A stretch of DNA of 28,573 nucleotides, from contig DFQC01000058.1 of NCBI GenBank assembly GCA_002377585.1, forward strand, positions 1-28,573, written 5' to 3'. Below are positions 1 through 8,068 of this stretch, in pieces. How positions within the stretch are numbered: the first letter of the stretch is position 1; every line of letters begins with the position of its first letter. The notes below the pieces were generated by a model. The model was not told the DNA's origin. It did not search any database and worked only from the letters and a program-made list of their open reading frames with translations. The stretch is from Anaerolineales bacterium UBA3499 (lineage in GTDB: Bacteria > Chloroflexota > Anaerolineae > Anaerolineales > UBA11657). Made by a program: the position numbers and the translations under genes.

Positions 1-124
1 GTGTGCAGTCCGTTCTAGCAATCTGACAGTTATTACATAGACAGCCCACATGCGGCACACCTCCATCCTGAGCCGTGCCAAGCAATATAATTTTAACTTT
101 GTTATTAGCAATTGTATTATCCAC
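1..124 (-). CDS. MBL-fold (PqqB-like) metallo-hydrolase, N-terminal fragment
   Basis: This is the first 41 codons of a protein that runs off the left edge. The visible part has a short polar start, then a hydrophobic strand KIILLGTAQDGG followed by VPHVGCLCNNC. A G-[TS]-A-x-D/G-G-G strand followed by a Cys-x-Cys-x2-Cys cluster is typical of the PqqB-like branch of the metallo-beta-lactamase superfamily. The metal-binding HxHxDH motif would lie beyond the edge. The GTG start at 124 was chosen because GAGAGG lies 5 bases upstream; the frame stays open further upstream to a stop at 179-181, with another GTG at 145. True PqqB is only one of several members of this branch, so a role in PQQ synthesis cannot be claimed. 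The gene is divergent from the aminotransferase at 204, with a 79-base gap. Confidence 0.6.
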   Translation of the reverse strand, partial: MDNTIANNKVKIILLGTAQDGGVPHVGCLCNNCQIARTDCT

Positions 125-203
125 ATAAACCTCTCGACTAAACACGAAATAAAATATTATTGTACTATGCCATTCTAATCATATGTAATATAGTAACTGG
201 CAT

Positions 204-1394
204 ATGAATGCAAAGCAATTTTCTACATTCAGCAAACGAAGCTTGCGAGTAACCGGACAGGGCGCAATACATGCACTGCTACAGGCTCGTGAACTAGAGA
301 AACAAGGTGTAGATATTATCCATCTAGAAGCAGGCGAACTTGACCTAGATACTCCCTCACACATAGTAGAAGCAGCCATTAATTCACTCCATAAGGGACA
401 TACACGCTACACCTCCACACAAGGCACATTACAATTGCGAGAATCAATCAGCGACTATATCAACACTACCAGAATGACACAAACCTCCCCAAACAATGTT
501 GTTGTAACTCCAGGAGTAAAGGGAGCAATATTCTTTGCAATAATGGCTTTAGTGAACCCCGGGGACGAGGTAATAGTTCCAGACCCTGGATTTCCTTCAT
601 ATTCCGCAATAACTAAATTTGCTGGTGGAAAACCAGTACTTTGGCATCAATACATGGATCAAGATTACATCTATGATATCGACCAATTATCCTCAATAAT
701 CAACGACAAAACCAAAATTATTGTACTTAACAACCCCAACAATCCAACCGGAACAATTATGTCAACCAAAATTCTCGAATCCATAGCTGAATTAGCTATC
801 AAGCACAATTTGTGGGTCATTTCTGACGAGATTTATTCTCAACTATACTTCAACGGTAGTTTCCCACGTTCCATTTTTACACTACCAGGCATGGCGGAAC
901 GCACAATACTCATGGATGGTTTTTCAAAAACCTACGCGATGACAGGTTGGAGGCTAGGATATGGTATCTATCCTGACAACATGATAGACAATGTCTGCTC
1001 CATAATGCTGAATGACCATTCATGTCTGCCTGAATTTATCCAAGATGCAGGCACCGCAGCTTTACAAGGACCTCAAACATGTGTTTCATTATTACGCGAT
1101 GAGTTAACTGCCAGACGAGATCTAGTAGTCGATGCTATAAATAACATGCCTTACATATCATGCTTCAAACCTGAAGGCGCACTGTATGTAATGATAGACA
1201 TTTCTCAAATAACCGGAGTCTCCTCCCAAGACTTTGCTGGGAAATTATTGATGGAAGGAGTATCTATGTTGCCCGGCTCTATGCTGAGCAAACACGGACA
1301 AAATGAAGTGCGTTTAGCATTCGTTGCAAACCAAAACAGAATATCCACCGCAATGGAAAGACTTGATTCAACCGTAGCGCAAATGACTAGTTGA
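204..1394 (+). CDS. Class I/II pyridoxal-phosphate aminotransferase (AspC/AAT-like)
   Basis: Fold-type I PLP aminotransferase of 396 residues, the usual length for the aspartate/aromatic aminotransferase Ib group. It transfers an amino group between an amino acid and a 2-oxoacid in the cytoplasm. Visible motifs: TPGVKGAIF near residue 102 (cofactor phosphate pocket), NNPNNPTG at 176-183, SDEIY at 207-211 (Asp to the pyridine nitrogen), SKTYAMTGWRLGYG at 241-254 with Lys242 as the Schiff-base lysine, and EVRLAF near the C-terminus with the Arg that normally binds the substrate carboxylate. The exact substrate cannot be read from the sequence. The ATG at 204 lacks a good Shine-Dalgarno. A TATAGT-like box ends about 10 bases before it, so a very short leader or a leaderless message is possible. 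It is convergent with the phosphorylase gene, with a 2-base gap. Confidence 0.93.
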   Translation: MNAKQFSTFSKRSLRVTGQGAIHALLQARELEKQGVDIIHLEAGELDLDTPSHIVEAAINSLHKGHTRYTSTQGTLQLRESISDYINTTRMTQTSPNNVVVTPGVKGAIFFAIMALVNPGDEVIVPDPGFPSYSAITKFAGGKPVLWHQYMDQDYIYDIDQLSSIINDKTKIIVLNNPNNPTGTIMSTKILESIAELAIKHNLWVISDEIYSQLYFNGSFPRSIFTLPGMAERTILMDGFSKTYAMTGWRLGYGIYPDNMIDNVCSIMLNDHSCLPEFIQDAGTAALQGPQTCVSLLRDELTARRDLVVDAINNMPYISCFKPEGALYVMIDISQITGVSSQDFAGKLLMEGVSMLPGSMLSKHGQNEVRLAFVANQNRISTAMERLDSTVAQMTS

Positions 1395-1396
1395 TC

Positions 1397-2239
1397 TTAT
1401 TGCATCTGTCTCACTACACTCAATATAATTCTCAAAATCTTTGGCCCTACAACTTTACCAACCTCCAACACCTCAGCAAGAGTAGTATAACTGGTGCCAT
1501 CCAAATTAGCCTTATTAGTAATACCCGATATACCTAGAACATTTATACCACTATGACGCGCTGCAATAACCTCAGCAACAGTAGACATTCCCACAGCATC
1601 AGCTCCTATTATCTTCAGCATACGATATTCAACTGGCGACTCTAAATTAGGTCCGGCCAAACCTGCATATACTCCTTGATGTACCCCATATCCGTAACTA
1701 GAGCCTATTTCAAAAGCCATATTACGAAGCTCTGGATCATACGCATTCATCATGTCAGGGAAACGAGGACCAAACTCACTGATGTTCGGTCCTCGCAATG
1801 GGCTGAGTCCACTCATTCCAATAAGATTAATGTGATCTGAAATCAGCATCACATCACCAGCCTCAAACTCTGGATTGATTCCGCCAGCGGCATTGGTAAC
1901 AAATAAGGTATCAATGCCTAACATTTTCATTACCCTAACTGGAAAGCCAACAGCATCCATAGAATAGCCCTCGTAATAATGAGCCCGACCCTGCATCACT
2001 AATGTAGGATGACCTTCAAGGTTACCCACAACGAGCTTACCAGCATGACCCTTTACCGTAGATGTGGGCCAATTTGGAAGAGTATTGTATGGTATGACTA
2101 CAGAATCCTTTACATCAGATGCAAGCGCACCCAAGCCGGTCCCCAAGATTATCCCAAGCTTTGGACGATGTTGACTTTTGTCGAGTATTAATTTCGCCAC
2201 TTCCCGAAATTGCTGAATAGAGCTGTGTTCGTTTTTCAA
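1397..2239 (-). CDS. punA: Purine nucleoside phosphorylase (trimeric, PNP I type)
   Basis: Cytosolic enzyme that splits purine ribonucleosides with phosphate into base and ribose 1-phosphate, for purine salvage. It has 280 residues, as usual for the trimeric high-molecular-mass family. Motifs: GIILGTGLG at 29-37 (phosphate loop), VKGHAGKL at 62-69, MQGRAHYYEGY at 82-92, VTNAAGGINP at 114-123, AGPNLESPVEYRML at 195-208 (Glu200), GADAVGMST at 212-220, and ITNKAN at 240-245. Asn242 sits where human PNP has Asn243, and methylthioadenosine phosphorylases have Asp there, so a 6-oxopurine preference is inferred. VAEVIAARH replaces the more usual VPEVIVARH. The start used is TTG at 2239. It lacks an obvious ribosome site and lies directly after a 10-base palindrome, so a shorter product from GTG at 2200 is possible. 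Confidence 0.92.
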   Translation of the reverse strand: MKNEHSSIQQFREVAKLILDKSQHRPKLGIILGTGLGALASDVKDSVVIPYNTLPNWPTSTVKGHAGKLVVGNLEGHPTLVMQGRAHYYEGYSMDAVGFPVRVMKMLGIDTLFVTNAAGGINPEFEAGDVMLISDHINLIGMSGLSPLRGPNISEFGPRFPDMMNAYDPELRNMAFEIGSSYGYGVHQGVYAGLAGPNLESPVEYRMLKIIGADAVGMSTVAEVIAARHSGINVLGISGITNKANLDGTSYTTLAEVLEVGKVVGPKILRIILSVVRQMQ

Positions 2240-2249
2240 AGTATATACT
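2240..2249. repeat. 10-bp perfect palindrome at the punA start
   Basis: AGTATATACT is self-complementary and abuts the TTG start of the phosphorylase gene. It could be an operator half or simply part of an A/T-rich promoter. No function is shown. Confidence 0.3.
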
Positions 2250-2296
2250 GTTATATTACTGGTTCACCAACTCTTGCCTTAGTGTCATAAAAGCAA

Positions 2297-2311
2297 TTGA
2301 TAGTATATCAA
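2297..2311. repeat. Inverted repeat TTGATA-gta-TATCAA between doxX and punA
   Basis: Six-base perfect arms are separated by three bases, just past the doxX stop and about 60 bases upstream of the phosphorylase start. It is too A/T-rich and lacks the T-run needed for an intrinsic terminator. The spacing suits an operator for the phosphorylase gene, but no regulator is identified. Confidence 0.3.
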
Positions 2312-2313
2312 AA

Positions 2314-2679
2314 TTACTTACGTGCATGCCAGTAAGCAATACTAATAAATAGTAATTGAAATGGTAATCTTCCCCATGCCACCAATGCGCTAGTACCCAT
2401 AGCTTCCCCATTAGTTTGGGCTAAATATATATTAGCCGGGAAGACAGCTACCAAGAGTAATATCAATCCCCATCCCGCACAAGAACGAGTATATGGATGT
2501 AATAACATTAACCCGAATAAAATTTCAAAAGCGCCACTAATATATACTAATTCCAATGGAAATGGTAAGTACGGTGGAACAATCTGTAAGTACCATTCCG
2601 GAGACAGGAAATGATCTACTCCCACTCGTACATAAAACACACTCATGAGTATGATACTAGCTGTTTTTAGCTTTTTCAT
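2314..2679 (-). CDS. DoxX-family small membrane protein
   Basis: Integral membrane protein of 121 residues with four hydrophobic segments (about 8-24, 45-61, 67-85 and 97-117). The first segment is followed by VGVDHF-x5-Y-x2-IVPPYLPFP, and later comes AGWGLI-x9-PANIY, a pattern seen across the DoxX family. Members are quinone-linked or thiosulfate-oxidation-related in a few organisms, but most have no assigned role, so no reaction is claimed. The ATG at 2679 has a weak GAGA ribosome site. It sits upstream of and co-directional with the phosphorylase gene, 74 bases apart, and divergent from the esterase. Confidence 0.85.
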   Translation of the reverse strand: MKKLKTASIILMSVFYVRVGVDHFLSPEWYLQIVPPYLPFPLELVYISGAFEILFGLMLLHPYTRSCAGWGLILLLVAVFPANIYLAQTNGEAMGTSALVAWGRLPFQLLFISIAYWHARK

Positions 2680-2729
2680 TAGAAATTCTCACAATATTTG
2701 CACTATAAACATTACTATAATACTTCATC

Positions 2730-2740
2730 GGTATAATACC
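2730..2740. promoter_or_regulatory. Palindromic TATAAT-containing site in the doxX/esterase divergent gap
   Basis: GGTATAATACC is an 11-base perfect palindrome that carries a consensus -10 box (TATAAT, 2732-2737) on the plus strand and TATTAT on the minus strand. A second TATAAT is at 2716-2721. No good -35 is seen at 17 bases. It could serve divergent promoters for the DoxX gene and the esterase. Confidence 0.35.
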
Positions 2741-2814
2741 ACCGTGCCTATGCTTAAAACCAAAAACTAAAATCTCTATTAAAACAAGAAACTCTATCAC
2801 CAAACAAACACCTT

Positions 2815-3768
2815 ATGACAATATCCCGCATTTACGACCCTGAAATAGAAGACTTTGCCAGAACCATCCCAATCATAGATTCGTCCGACATAAAAAAAAC
2901 CAGAGATGCTGTAAGGGACTATAGGATACACATGCTATCAAAAGGTTTTACTCGTCCCAGCGATCCAAGTATCGAGGAGGCTGAGATCTCCATTCCTGGT
3001 CCACCCAATGCGCCTAACGTTAAGATACGCATATACACTCCAGACAATCTTCAGAGACCAGCACCCGCCTATATAAATTTCCACGGTGGTGGTTTTATAT
3101 TTGGGGATTTAGATTCAGAACATGCGCGCACACTAGCCATCTCAAAAAGCTGTCAGGCTATAGCAATTACAGTCGATTACCGTCTAGCACCAGAACACCC
3201 TTACCCTGCAGCAATAAATGATTGTTATGCATCCCTGTTATGGTTAGTCGATAATGCAAAACATATAGGAATAGATACATCAAGAATAGTAGTGGGCGGA
3301 GGAAGCGCAGGTGGAAACCTCGCAGCATCAGTAGCGCTAATGGCTCGAGACAAGCATGGACCATCTATATGCTATCAAATGCTTATATACCCAGCACTTG
3401 ATGATCAGGCCAATACACAATCAATGCTAGATGGTGAGGATACATACGTAATCACATCACAAAATATATTAGATATGTGGAACTACTATCTAGGACATGA
3501 CCGCAGCAATGTCTCATGCTATGCTTCCCCATCTCGAGCTCCTGACCTTGCTGACCTTCCACCAGCATACATAATGACTTGCGAACATGACCCACTACGC
3601 GACGAAGCCATAACTTATGCAATGCGATTGATGAACGCAGGAGTCCCAGTAGAACTACACAACTATCCCGGTACTGTGCACGGCTTTGATTATCTTATCC
3701 GTTGTAATATTTCTGAGCGTGCAATACACGATGAAATCAATATGTTCAAACGTGCTGTAGAAAAGTAA
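2815..3768 (+). CDS. Alpha/beta-hydrolase, hormone-sensitive-lipase family (esterase/lipase)
   Basis: Carboxylesterase-type hydrolase of 317 residues, typical of bacterial HSL (family IV) esterases. The oxyanion-hole motif HGGGF is at 90-94, the nucleophile elbow GGSAGG at 162-167 (Ser164), the acid residue is Asp259 in EHDPLRDEA, and the base is His289 in GTVHGFDY. The family normally shows GDSAGG; here Gly replaces the Asp before Ser. The DYRLAPEHPYPAA stretch at 121-133 is also characteristic. No signal peptide is seen, so it is probably cytoplasmic. The substrate is unknown. There is no Shine-Dalgarno before ATG 2815. It is convergent with the acylphosphatase gene. Confidence 0.92.
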   Translation: MTISRIYDPEIEDFARTIPIIDSSDIKKTRDAVRDYRIHMLSKGFTRPSDPSIEEAEISIPGPPNAPNVKIRIYTPDNLQRPAPAYINFHGGGFIFGDLDSEHARTLAISKSCQAIAITVDYRLAPEHPYPAAINDCYASLLWLVDNAKHIGIDTSRIVVGGGSAGGNLAASVALMARDKHGPSICYQMLIYPALDDQANTQSMLDGEDTYVITSQNILDMWNYYLGHDRSNVSCYASPSRAPDLADLPPAYIMTCEHDPLRDEAITYAMRLMNAGVPVELHNYPGTVHGFDYLIRCNISERAIHDEINMFKRAVEK

Positions 3769-3812
3769 CATTTAACACTTATTTACATGGACAAAAAAAT
3801 CTAGGCACTACT

Positions 3813-4097
3813 CTAACGTACAATTCTAAACCTACCACTACTTTCTTTGTCTTTTATCCACTTTGTTTCAACTTCATCTACCTTGGCATGCGCTGGCCCT
3901 TTTTGTATGTATCCAATCAAATCATTCAATGAACTTTCTTGTCCTTGAGCTTCAATCTGAACAGAACCATCCTCGTTATTTCTAACCCAGCCTTCTAAAC
4001 CAAGTTGATTGGCCTTAAGCGCTGTATGATATCTAAAAGCAACACCTTGCACTCTACCTCTCACGATTGATACCATACGTTTTGTTTCTTCTCCCAT
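3813..4097 (-). CDS. acyP: Acylphosphatase
   Basis: Small cytosolic enzyme that hydrolyses acyl phosphates. From ATG 4097 it has 94 residues, the family norm. VRGRVQGVAFRYH at 12-24 holds the phosphate-binding loop and catalytic Arg22; GWVRNNEDGSV at 36-46 holds catalytic Asn40. I chose ATG 4097 over the in-frame GTG at 4109 because GAAGG (4107-4103) stands 5 bases before it. It is the last gene of the minus-strand series, 18 bases after the HAD nucleotidase stop (6 bases if GTG is used), so probably co-translated with it. Confidence 0.93.
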   Translation of the reverse strand: MGEETKRMVSIVRGRVQGVAFRYHTALKANQLGLEGWVRNNEDGSVQIEAQGQESSLNDLIGYIQKGPAHAKVDEVETKWIKDKESSGRFRIVR

Positions 4098-4115
4098 AAT
4101 AACCTTCACGCTAGA

Positions 4116-4766
4116 CTAGACACACAACTTTCGCACTACAAAGCATCCCTCTAAAACGTTAGCAACACAGTAATCAGCATTACTATTGCCGTCTCCTTCG
4201 TGCCGAACAAGTATTGTAGTCATACCTAGCGATTTAGCCATCTCCAGATTACGTTCCTGGTCGTCGAGAAAAATACATTCGGAGGGATTTGCTTCAATAC
4301 TCTTAAACAATGCATCAAACGAACCCTTCGCAGGTTTAGGAATGAATTTGCTTGCATACACATCGACAATCACTGAAAAATACTGATCCACACCAAGTGC
4401 AGAGAGTACATTAGATGCATGATTTCTATCCGAATTTGTGAACACTGCCTTTTGTAGAGGCAGTGTTTCCATCTCCCTGATAAGATCAGTATTTGTTCCT
4501 ATATAATTATTATAGGGAACATTATGAACGTACTCCACGTATGCATCGGTATCAAAGTCCTTGTAATCATTCTGCAATCCCGCTAAGCTAGTACCATATT
4601 TACGAAAATATGCTTCTCGCTGTGAAGCCGCCTTATCTTCAGGAACACCCACTACTTCCACCATATATTGATGAATCCTATCTCGCACCTCGAACCATAA
4701 TCCACAAGAAGCAGGATACAAAGTATCATCTATATCAAACACAGCCCATGTATATTGTCTCGCCAT
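4116..4766 (-). CDS. HAD-family hydrolase, pyrimidine 5'-nucleotidase (SDT1-like)
   Basis: HAD phosphatase of 216 residues. Motif I is VFDIDDTLYP at 9-18, with nucleophile Asp11 and acid/base Asp13. Motif II is FTNSDRNH, motif III the Lys in PKPAKGSF, and motif IV FLDDQERN. The DxDDTLYP form with a small helical cap is the signature of the yeast SDT1/PHM8 group, which dephosphorylates pyrimidine or other nucleoside 5'-monophosphates. The substrate here is inferred from the family only. The ATG is preceded by AGGA at a spacing of 7. It lies 8 bases after the GT39 gene and just before the acylphosphatase gene, as the middle of a tight run. Confidence 0.85.
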   Translation of the reverse strand: MARQYTWAVFDIDDTLYPASCGLWFEVRDRIHQYMVEVVGVPEDKAASQREAYFRKYGTSLAGLQNDYKDFDTDAYVEYVHNVPYNNYIGTNTDLIREMETLPLQKAVFTNSDRNHASNVLSALGVDQYFSVIVDVYASKFIPKPAKGSFDALFKSIEANPSECIFLDDQERNLEMAKSLGMTTILVRHEGDGNSNADYCVANVLEGCFVVRKLCV

Positions 4767-4774
4767 AAATTATC

Positions 4775-6676
4775 CTATTCAACTATAGATATTCTTTCTA
4801 AAACAACTCTATCTGCCATATTTTGTTCGCTGACAACTGTTAATCGCTTTCCACCTTCAATAGCATATATCCCCACGGCCAAAGTATAAATTCCTTCTTT
4901 AACATTGGCCGGTATATATATCCCATGCATATCAGTTACTATGTCATTATTTTCCCATAAATTAGTAGGCATACTTCCACCTACAGGCTCACTATCATGC
5001 TGCGCAATTGGAGGAAGATCAACATCATCATAAATATGTACAAAAATCTTGTATCTAGAGTTTATCTCTGTACTGGCACTCCAATCAAGAGTAACCTGAA
5101 CCACATCTCCAGGGCTAAACTCTCTACTGTTTACACCATATCGGTGCAAACTAATGACGCCATCAAAATTTCCATCGATTTCTTTCATGTAGACTTCATC
5201 AGCTACATCATAGGTCGCAACTCGAATCGCCCCATACCAACTTTCAGTCGTTTTAAATGTCTCCGAATTCAACCACTTCTCAACCACACCTTCCGGGTCA
5301 GCCTGCTTTTCACCCCAAAATACGCCAATCAATCTAGAATAACTTCTTGCAATTGTCTCTAGTTCGACTATTTGTTTATGAGTATCAAATGGCCTAGTAC
5401 GAGCTACTTGAAATACGTTCTCCATACTCGGGTAGTAATATGAAATGACCTCCGCCTGATTAGGAGCATTTAACAAAACCGCGTCTCCTTCCCTATATTT
5501 ATAGAGTATATCAGTCACAAGCGAACGATAATCATCTCGCCGATAATATTCATTATGATACATGTTATCAAGTGAGAGACACGTGCAATTAATAATCATT
5601 CCAAATGTCAATAAAGACAATATACGACCTGGGACATAAAAATACCTTATTAGTCTTTCAAATCCATTAGCAGCCACAATTGCAACGGCTGGAACTGCCA
5701 AGACCAAGAATTTCTCAAATGCTTCACTAAAAAGTCCGAATACCAGGATCAGACCTACTGGCGCTATAATCCACGTCGCAATCGATGCCATATGACCCCC
5801 GCCGCTGACTAGTCCGATGGTTACAACAATACCGAGACAAACTAACCCAAGCATAATATCACCAACTTCTACAGTTGGTCCGAAGGACAACCAACTCCAT
5901 ATCTCCCACACAACGTATTCAGTTGATATACTAACTCTTTCGGCTGGCCAAGACACCAAATGCTCGATTGCTGTTGGCAACCAAGGTATATACAATACAA
6001 CAACACCAAGTTGGAGACAAACAAATTCAATCAAAATCCTCTTTCTGCTCTCTCGATTCATAGTAATCACTTCATAAATACATGCAAAATTAATGGCAAC
6101 CAATATAAATCCGAATGAGTAATGCACATAGAGTCCTGCGACACCACACAGAACAAACAAAATCCTCCATATAGTGATTAGAGTAGTATTTTCTTTTTTA
6201 CTTTCATCGCGAAGCTTTATACTTATATAAACAATAACAATACTCAGCAATGTGCATAACATATACATCCGCACCTCTTGCGAGTAATAAATCAGACCTG
6301 GATGTATTGAACCGAGTACCGCTGCCAAGATACCAACCAGGTAATTGCCAATTATTTTTCCTATAAGATACATGCCGCTAACGGCAATTAGACCAACAAA
6401 TGCTGACAGACTACGCAGCACAAACTCAGATCCGCCCATCATTACAGACCATGCTTTCAACAAAATATAATATCCTGGCGGATGAACATCTAATGCAGCA
6501 GCCGAAACAATCTCCATAGTGCTACGAGATATCATTTTTACAGAATTCCCTTCGTCATACCACAACGACTGCGATTCAATTAAATTGAACCTCAGATAAG
6601 TAGCTAAAAACATAACTAGTACTATTACGAAATATCGTGGCAAAAATCTAGTACTAGTTTCGAGTTTATAAATCAA
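4775..6676 (-). CDS. GT39-family membrane glycosyltransferase with C-terminal beta-rich domain
   Basis: Integral membrane protein of 633 residues. An N-terminal TM helix (about 14-31) is followed by the periplasmic loop LWYDEGNS (38-45), whose Asp/Glu pair is the catalytic site of the PMT/ArnT/GT39 clan, and by VHPPGYYILLKAW. About ten further hydrophobic helices reach residue 365. These enzymes move a sugar from a polyprenyl-phosphate donor to an acceptor on the outer face of the membrane. The last 260 residues are soluble: an alpha/beta-like part, then a beta-rich stretch (PGDVVQVTLDW, KIFVHIYD, YTLAVGIYAIEGG) resembling a carbohydrate-binding or Ig-like sandwich. The start is TTG 6676, with AGGA 5 bases upstream. 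It lies 7 bases from the GH-like gene. Donor and acceptor are unknown. Confidence 0.85.
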   Translation of the reverse strand: MIYKLETSTRFLPRYFVIVLVMFLATYLRFNLIESQSLWYDEGNSVKMISRSTMEIVSAAALDVHPPGYYILLKAWSVMMGGSEFVLRSLSAFVGLIAVSGMYLIGKIIGNYLVGILAAVLGSIHPGLIYYSQEVRMYMLCTLLSIVIVYISIKLRDESKKENTTLITIWRILFVLCGVAGLYVHYSFGFILVAINFACIYEVITMNRESRKRILIEFVCLQLGVVVLYIPWLPTAIEHLVSWPAERVSISTEYVVWEIWSWLSFGPTVEVGDIMLGLVCLGIVVTIGLVSGGGHMASIATWIIAPVGLILVFGLFSEAFEKFLVLAVPAVAIVAANGFERLIRYFYVPGRILSLLTFGMIINCTCLSLDNMYHNEYYRRDDYRSLVTDILYKYREGDAVLLNAPNQAEVISYYYPSMENVFQVARTRPFDTHKQIVELETIARSYSRLIGVFWGEKQADPEGVVEKWLNSETFKTTESWYGAIRVATYDVADEVYMKEIDGNFDGVISLHRYGVNSREFSPGDVVQVTLDWSASTEINSRYKIFVHIYDDVDLPPIAQHDSEPVGGSMPTNLWENNDIVTDMHGIYIPANVKEGIYTLAVGIYAIEGGKRLTVVSEQNMADRVVLERISIVE

Positions 6677-6683
6677 AACAATC

Positions 6684-7970
6684 CTAATTATTGCGGTCTG
6701 TTATATAGTCTTTAACGCTGTAATATACGGGCATTAGGCTAAAGTCGTAGTCAGCCATTCGAAAATAATACCAACTTTGATCTACTTCAGCATCAGATGC
6801 TCGTTTGAAGTACCAAAAGTTTACAACCCCTATCCATGGCCACTCTCTACTTGCCCGTTCATAGGCCAACGGAACCCATCTTGCTTGTTGCTCTAGTGTA
6901 ACCTGCCCATAAGCTGGATATATCCTACTCTGATCCGGCAGTGCATTCCAGTTCATCTCACTTATCCATATAGCTTTCTCACTGTCATTGTGAGCAACCA
7001 TAATGTCCCTTATGTACTTGTTCCGAGCAAAATTAATTACTCTAGGATGCATTCTGTGGTCAGTTGGTCCTGACCACAAACCATATCCCTGTACTGACAT
7101 AATATCGAAACAATCAGCTGCGCCCGATTGATACATCCTTTCTAAATACACGAAATCATTCAAGTCTCTGGCACTAAGTGCTACTGTTGGAGCAAGCGCA
7201 GCTGCCAACACGACCGCATCGGCATTGGCACTCTTAACAGCCCGGTATGCCACACATAACATTTCTGTATAGTCTTCCGGATTAACTGACTGCTCACCCC
7301 ATTCCGGATAAATGTTAGGCTCATTCCAAATTTGATAGTAGGACACATCACCTCTGTATCTGTCAACAACATCGTAAATATAATCAGCAAAATCATCATA
7401 CGATGTGGGTGGTGCAAATGCACCATTAACATCACCTGATTCTTGCGCCCAAGCAGGCGGAGAAGACAATCTTGCTATCACCTCTAAATCATACTCTCTT
7501 GCTAAATCTACAATGTGATCATACTTAATCCAGGCATCAACACTATTTCCCGATCTGCGATCATCATAATCCCCCTTAGCATGAACCTCGATATCCGCCC
7601 ATGGAAACTCCTGCCGGATCCACTTGAACCCTGCATCCGATATAATTTGAACCTGTCTTTCCCTTTTATTTAGTTCAACCTCTTGTTCTAGAAAAGTGTT
7701 TATGCCATATGGAACTACATTAGCCATCACAGGGGTTATCTCTAAACGCAAATTTGGTCTTGCACGCAAGTAACTTGCGCTCAATTGCCACAAAGCCCTT
7801 ATTTGAGCATCAAACTCATCCTCTCCAGTTATGTCAAAAACAAAGTCATCAGTATATCTAACGGATTGATTTGTTTTAGATAGAAACACCATAAAAGATA
7901 GTACTAAAGCGCCGAGTAACAATATTGACGGCGCTACAACCAACCAAAGTTTTTTACTAATCTTGGCCAT
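6684..7970 (-). CDS. Membrane-anchored glycoside-hydrolase-like TIM-barrel protein (clan GH-A, GH39-like)
   Basis: 428 residues from ATG 7970 (a GTG lies one codon earlier; motif numbers below count from that GTG). Residues 9-31 form a single hydrophobic segment, a signal anchor that would place the rest outside the membrane. The barrel carries WIRQEFPWADIE (118-129), YQIWNEPNIYPEWG (213-226) with acid/base candidate Glu218 in the clan GH-A NEP motif, and WISEMNW (336-342) with nucleophile candidate Glu339. This pattern fits beta-xylosidase/GH39 and related families. The substrate is not readable. It is immediately followed by the GT39 gene with a 7-base gap, so the pair probably act on one exported glycan, one building and one trimming or transglycosylating it. 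Confidence 0.8.
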   Translation of the reverse strand: MAKISKKLWLVVAPSILLLGALVLSFMVFLSKTNQSVRYTDDFVFDITGEDEFDAQIRALWQLSASYLRARPNLRLEITPVMANVVPYGINTFLEQEVELNKRERQVQIISDAGFKWIRQEFPWADIEVHAKGDYDDRRSGNSVDAWIKYDHIVDLAREYDLEVIARLSSPPAWAQESGDVNGAFAPPTSYDDFADYIYDVVDRYRGDVSYYQIWNEPNIYPEWGEQSVNPEDYTEMLCVAYRAVKSANADAVVLAAALAPTVALSARDLNDFVYLERMYQSGAADCFDIMSVQGYGLWSGPTDHRMHPRVINFARNKYIRDIMVAHNDSEKAIWISEMNWNALPDQSRIYPAYGQVTLEQQARWVPLAYERASREWPWIGVVNFWYFKRASDAEVDQSWYYFRMADYDFSLMPVYYSVKDYITDRNN

Positions 7971-8068
7971 CACACTAGATAATCTGATTTGGTTTCATGA
8001 TTTTCTACACTTAGGGATTGAACTCTTTTAATTGGGCAACTAGCATCAATCAAACATTGTAACGGATT

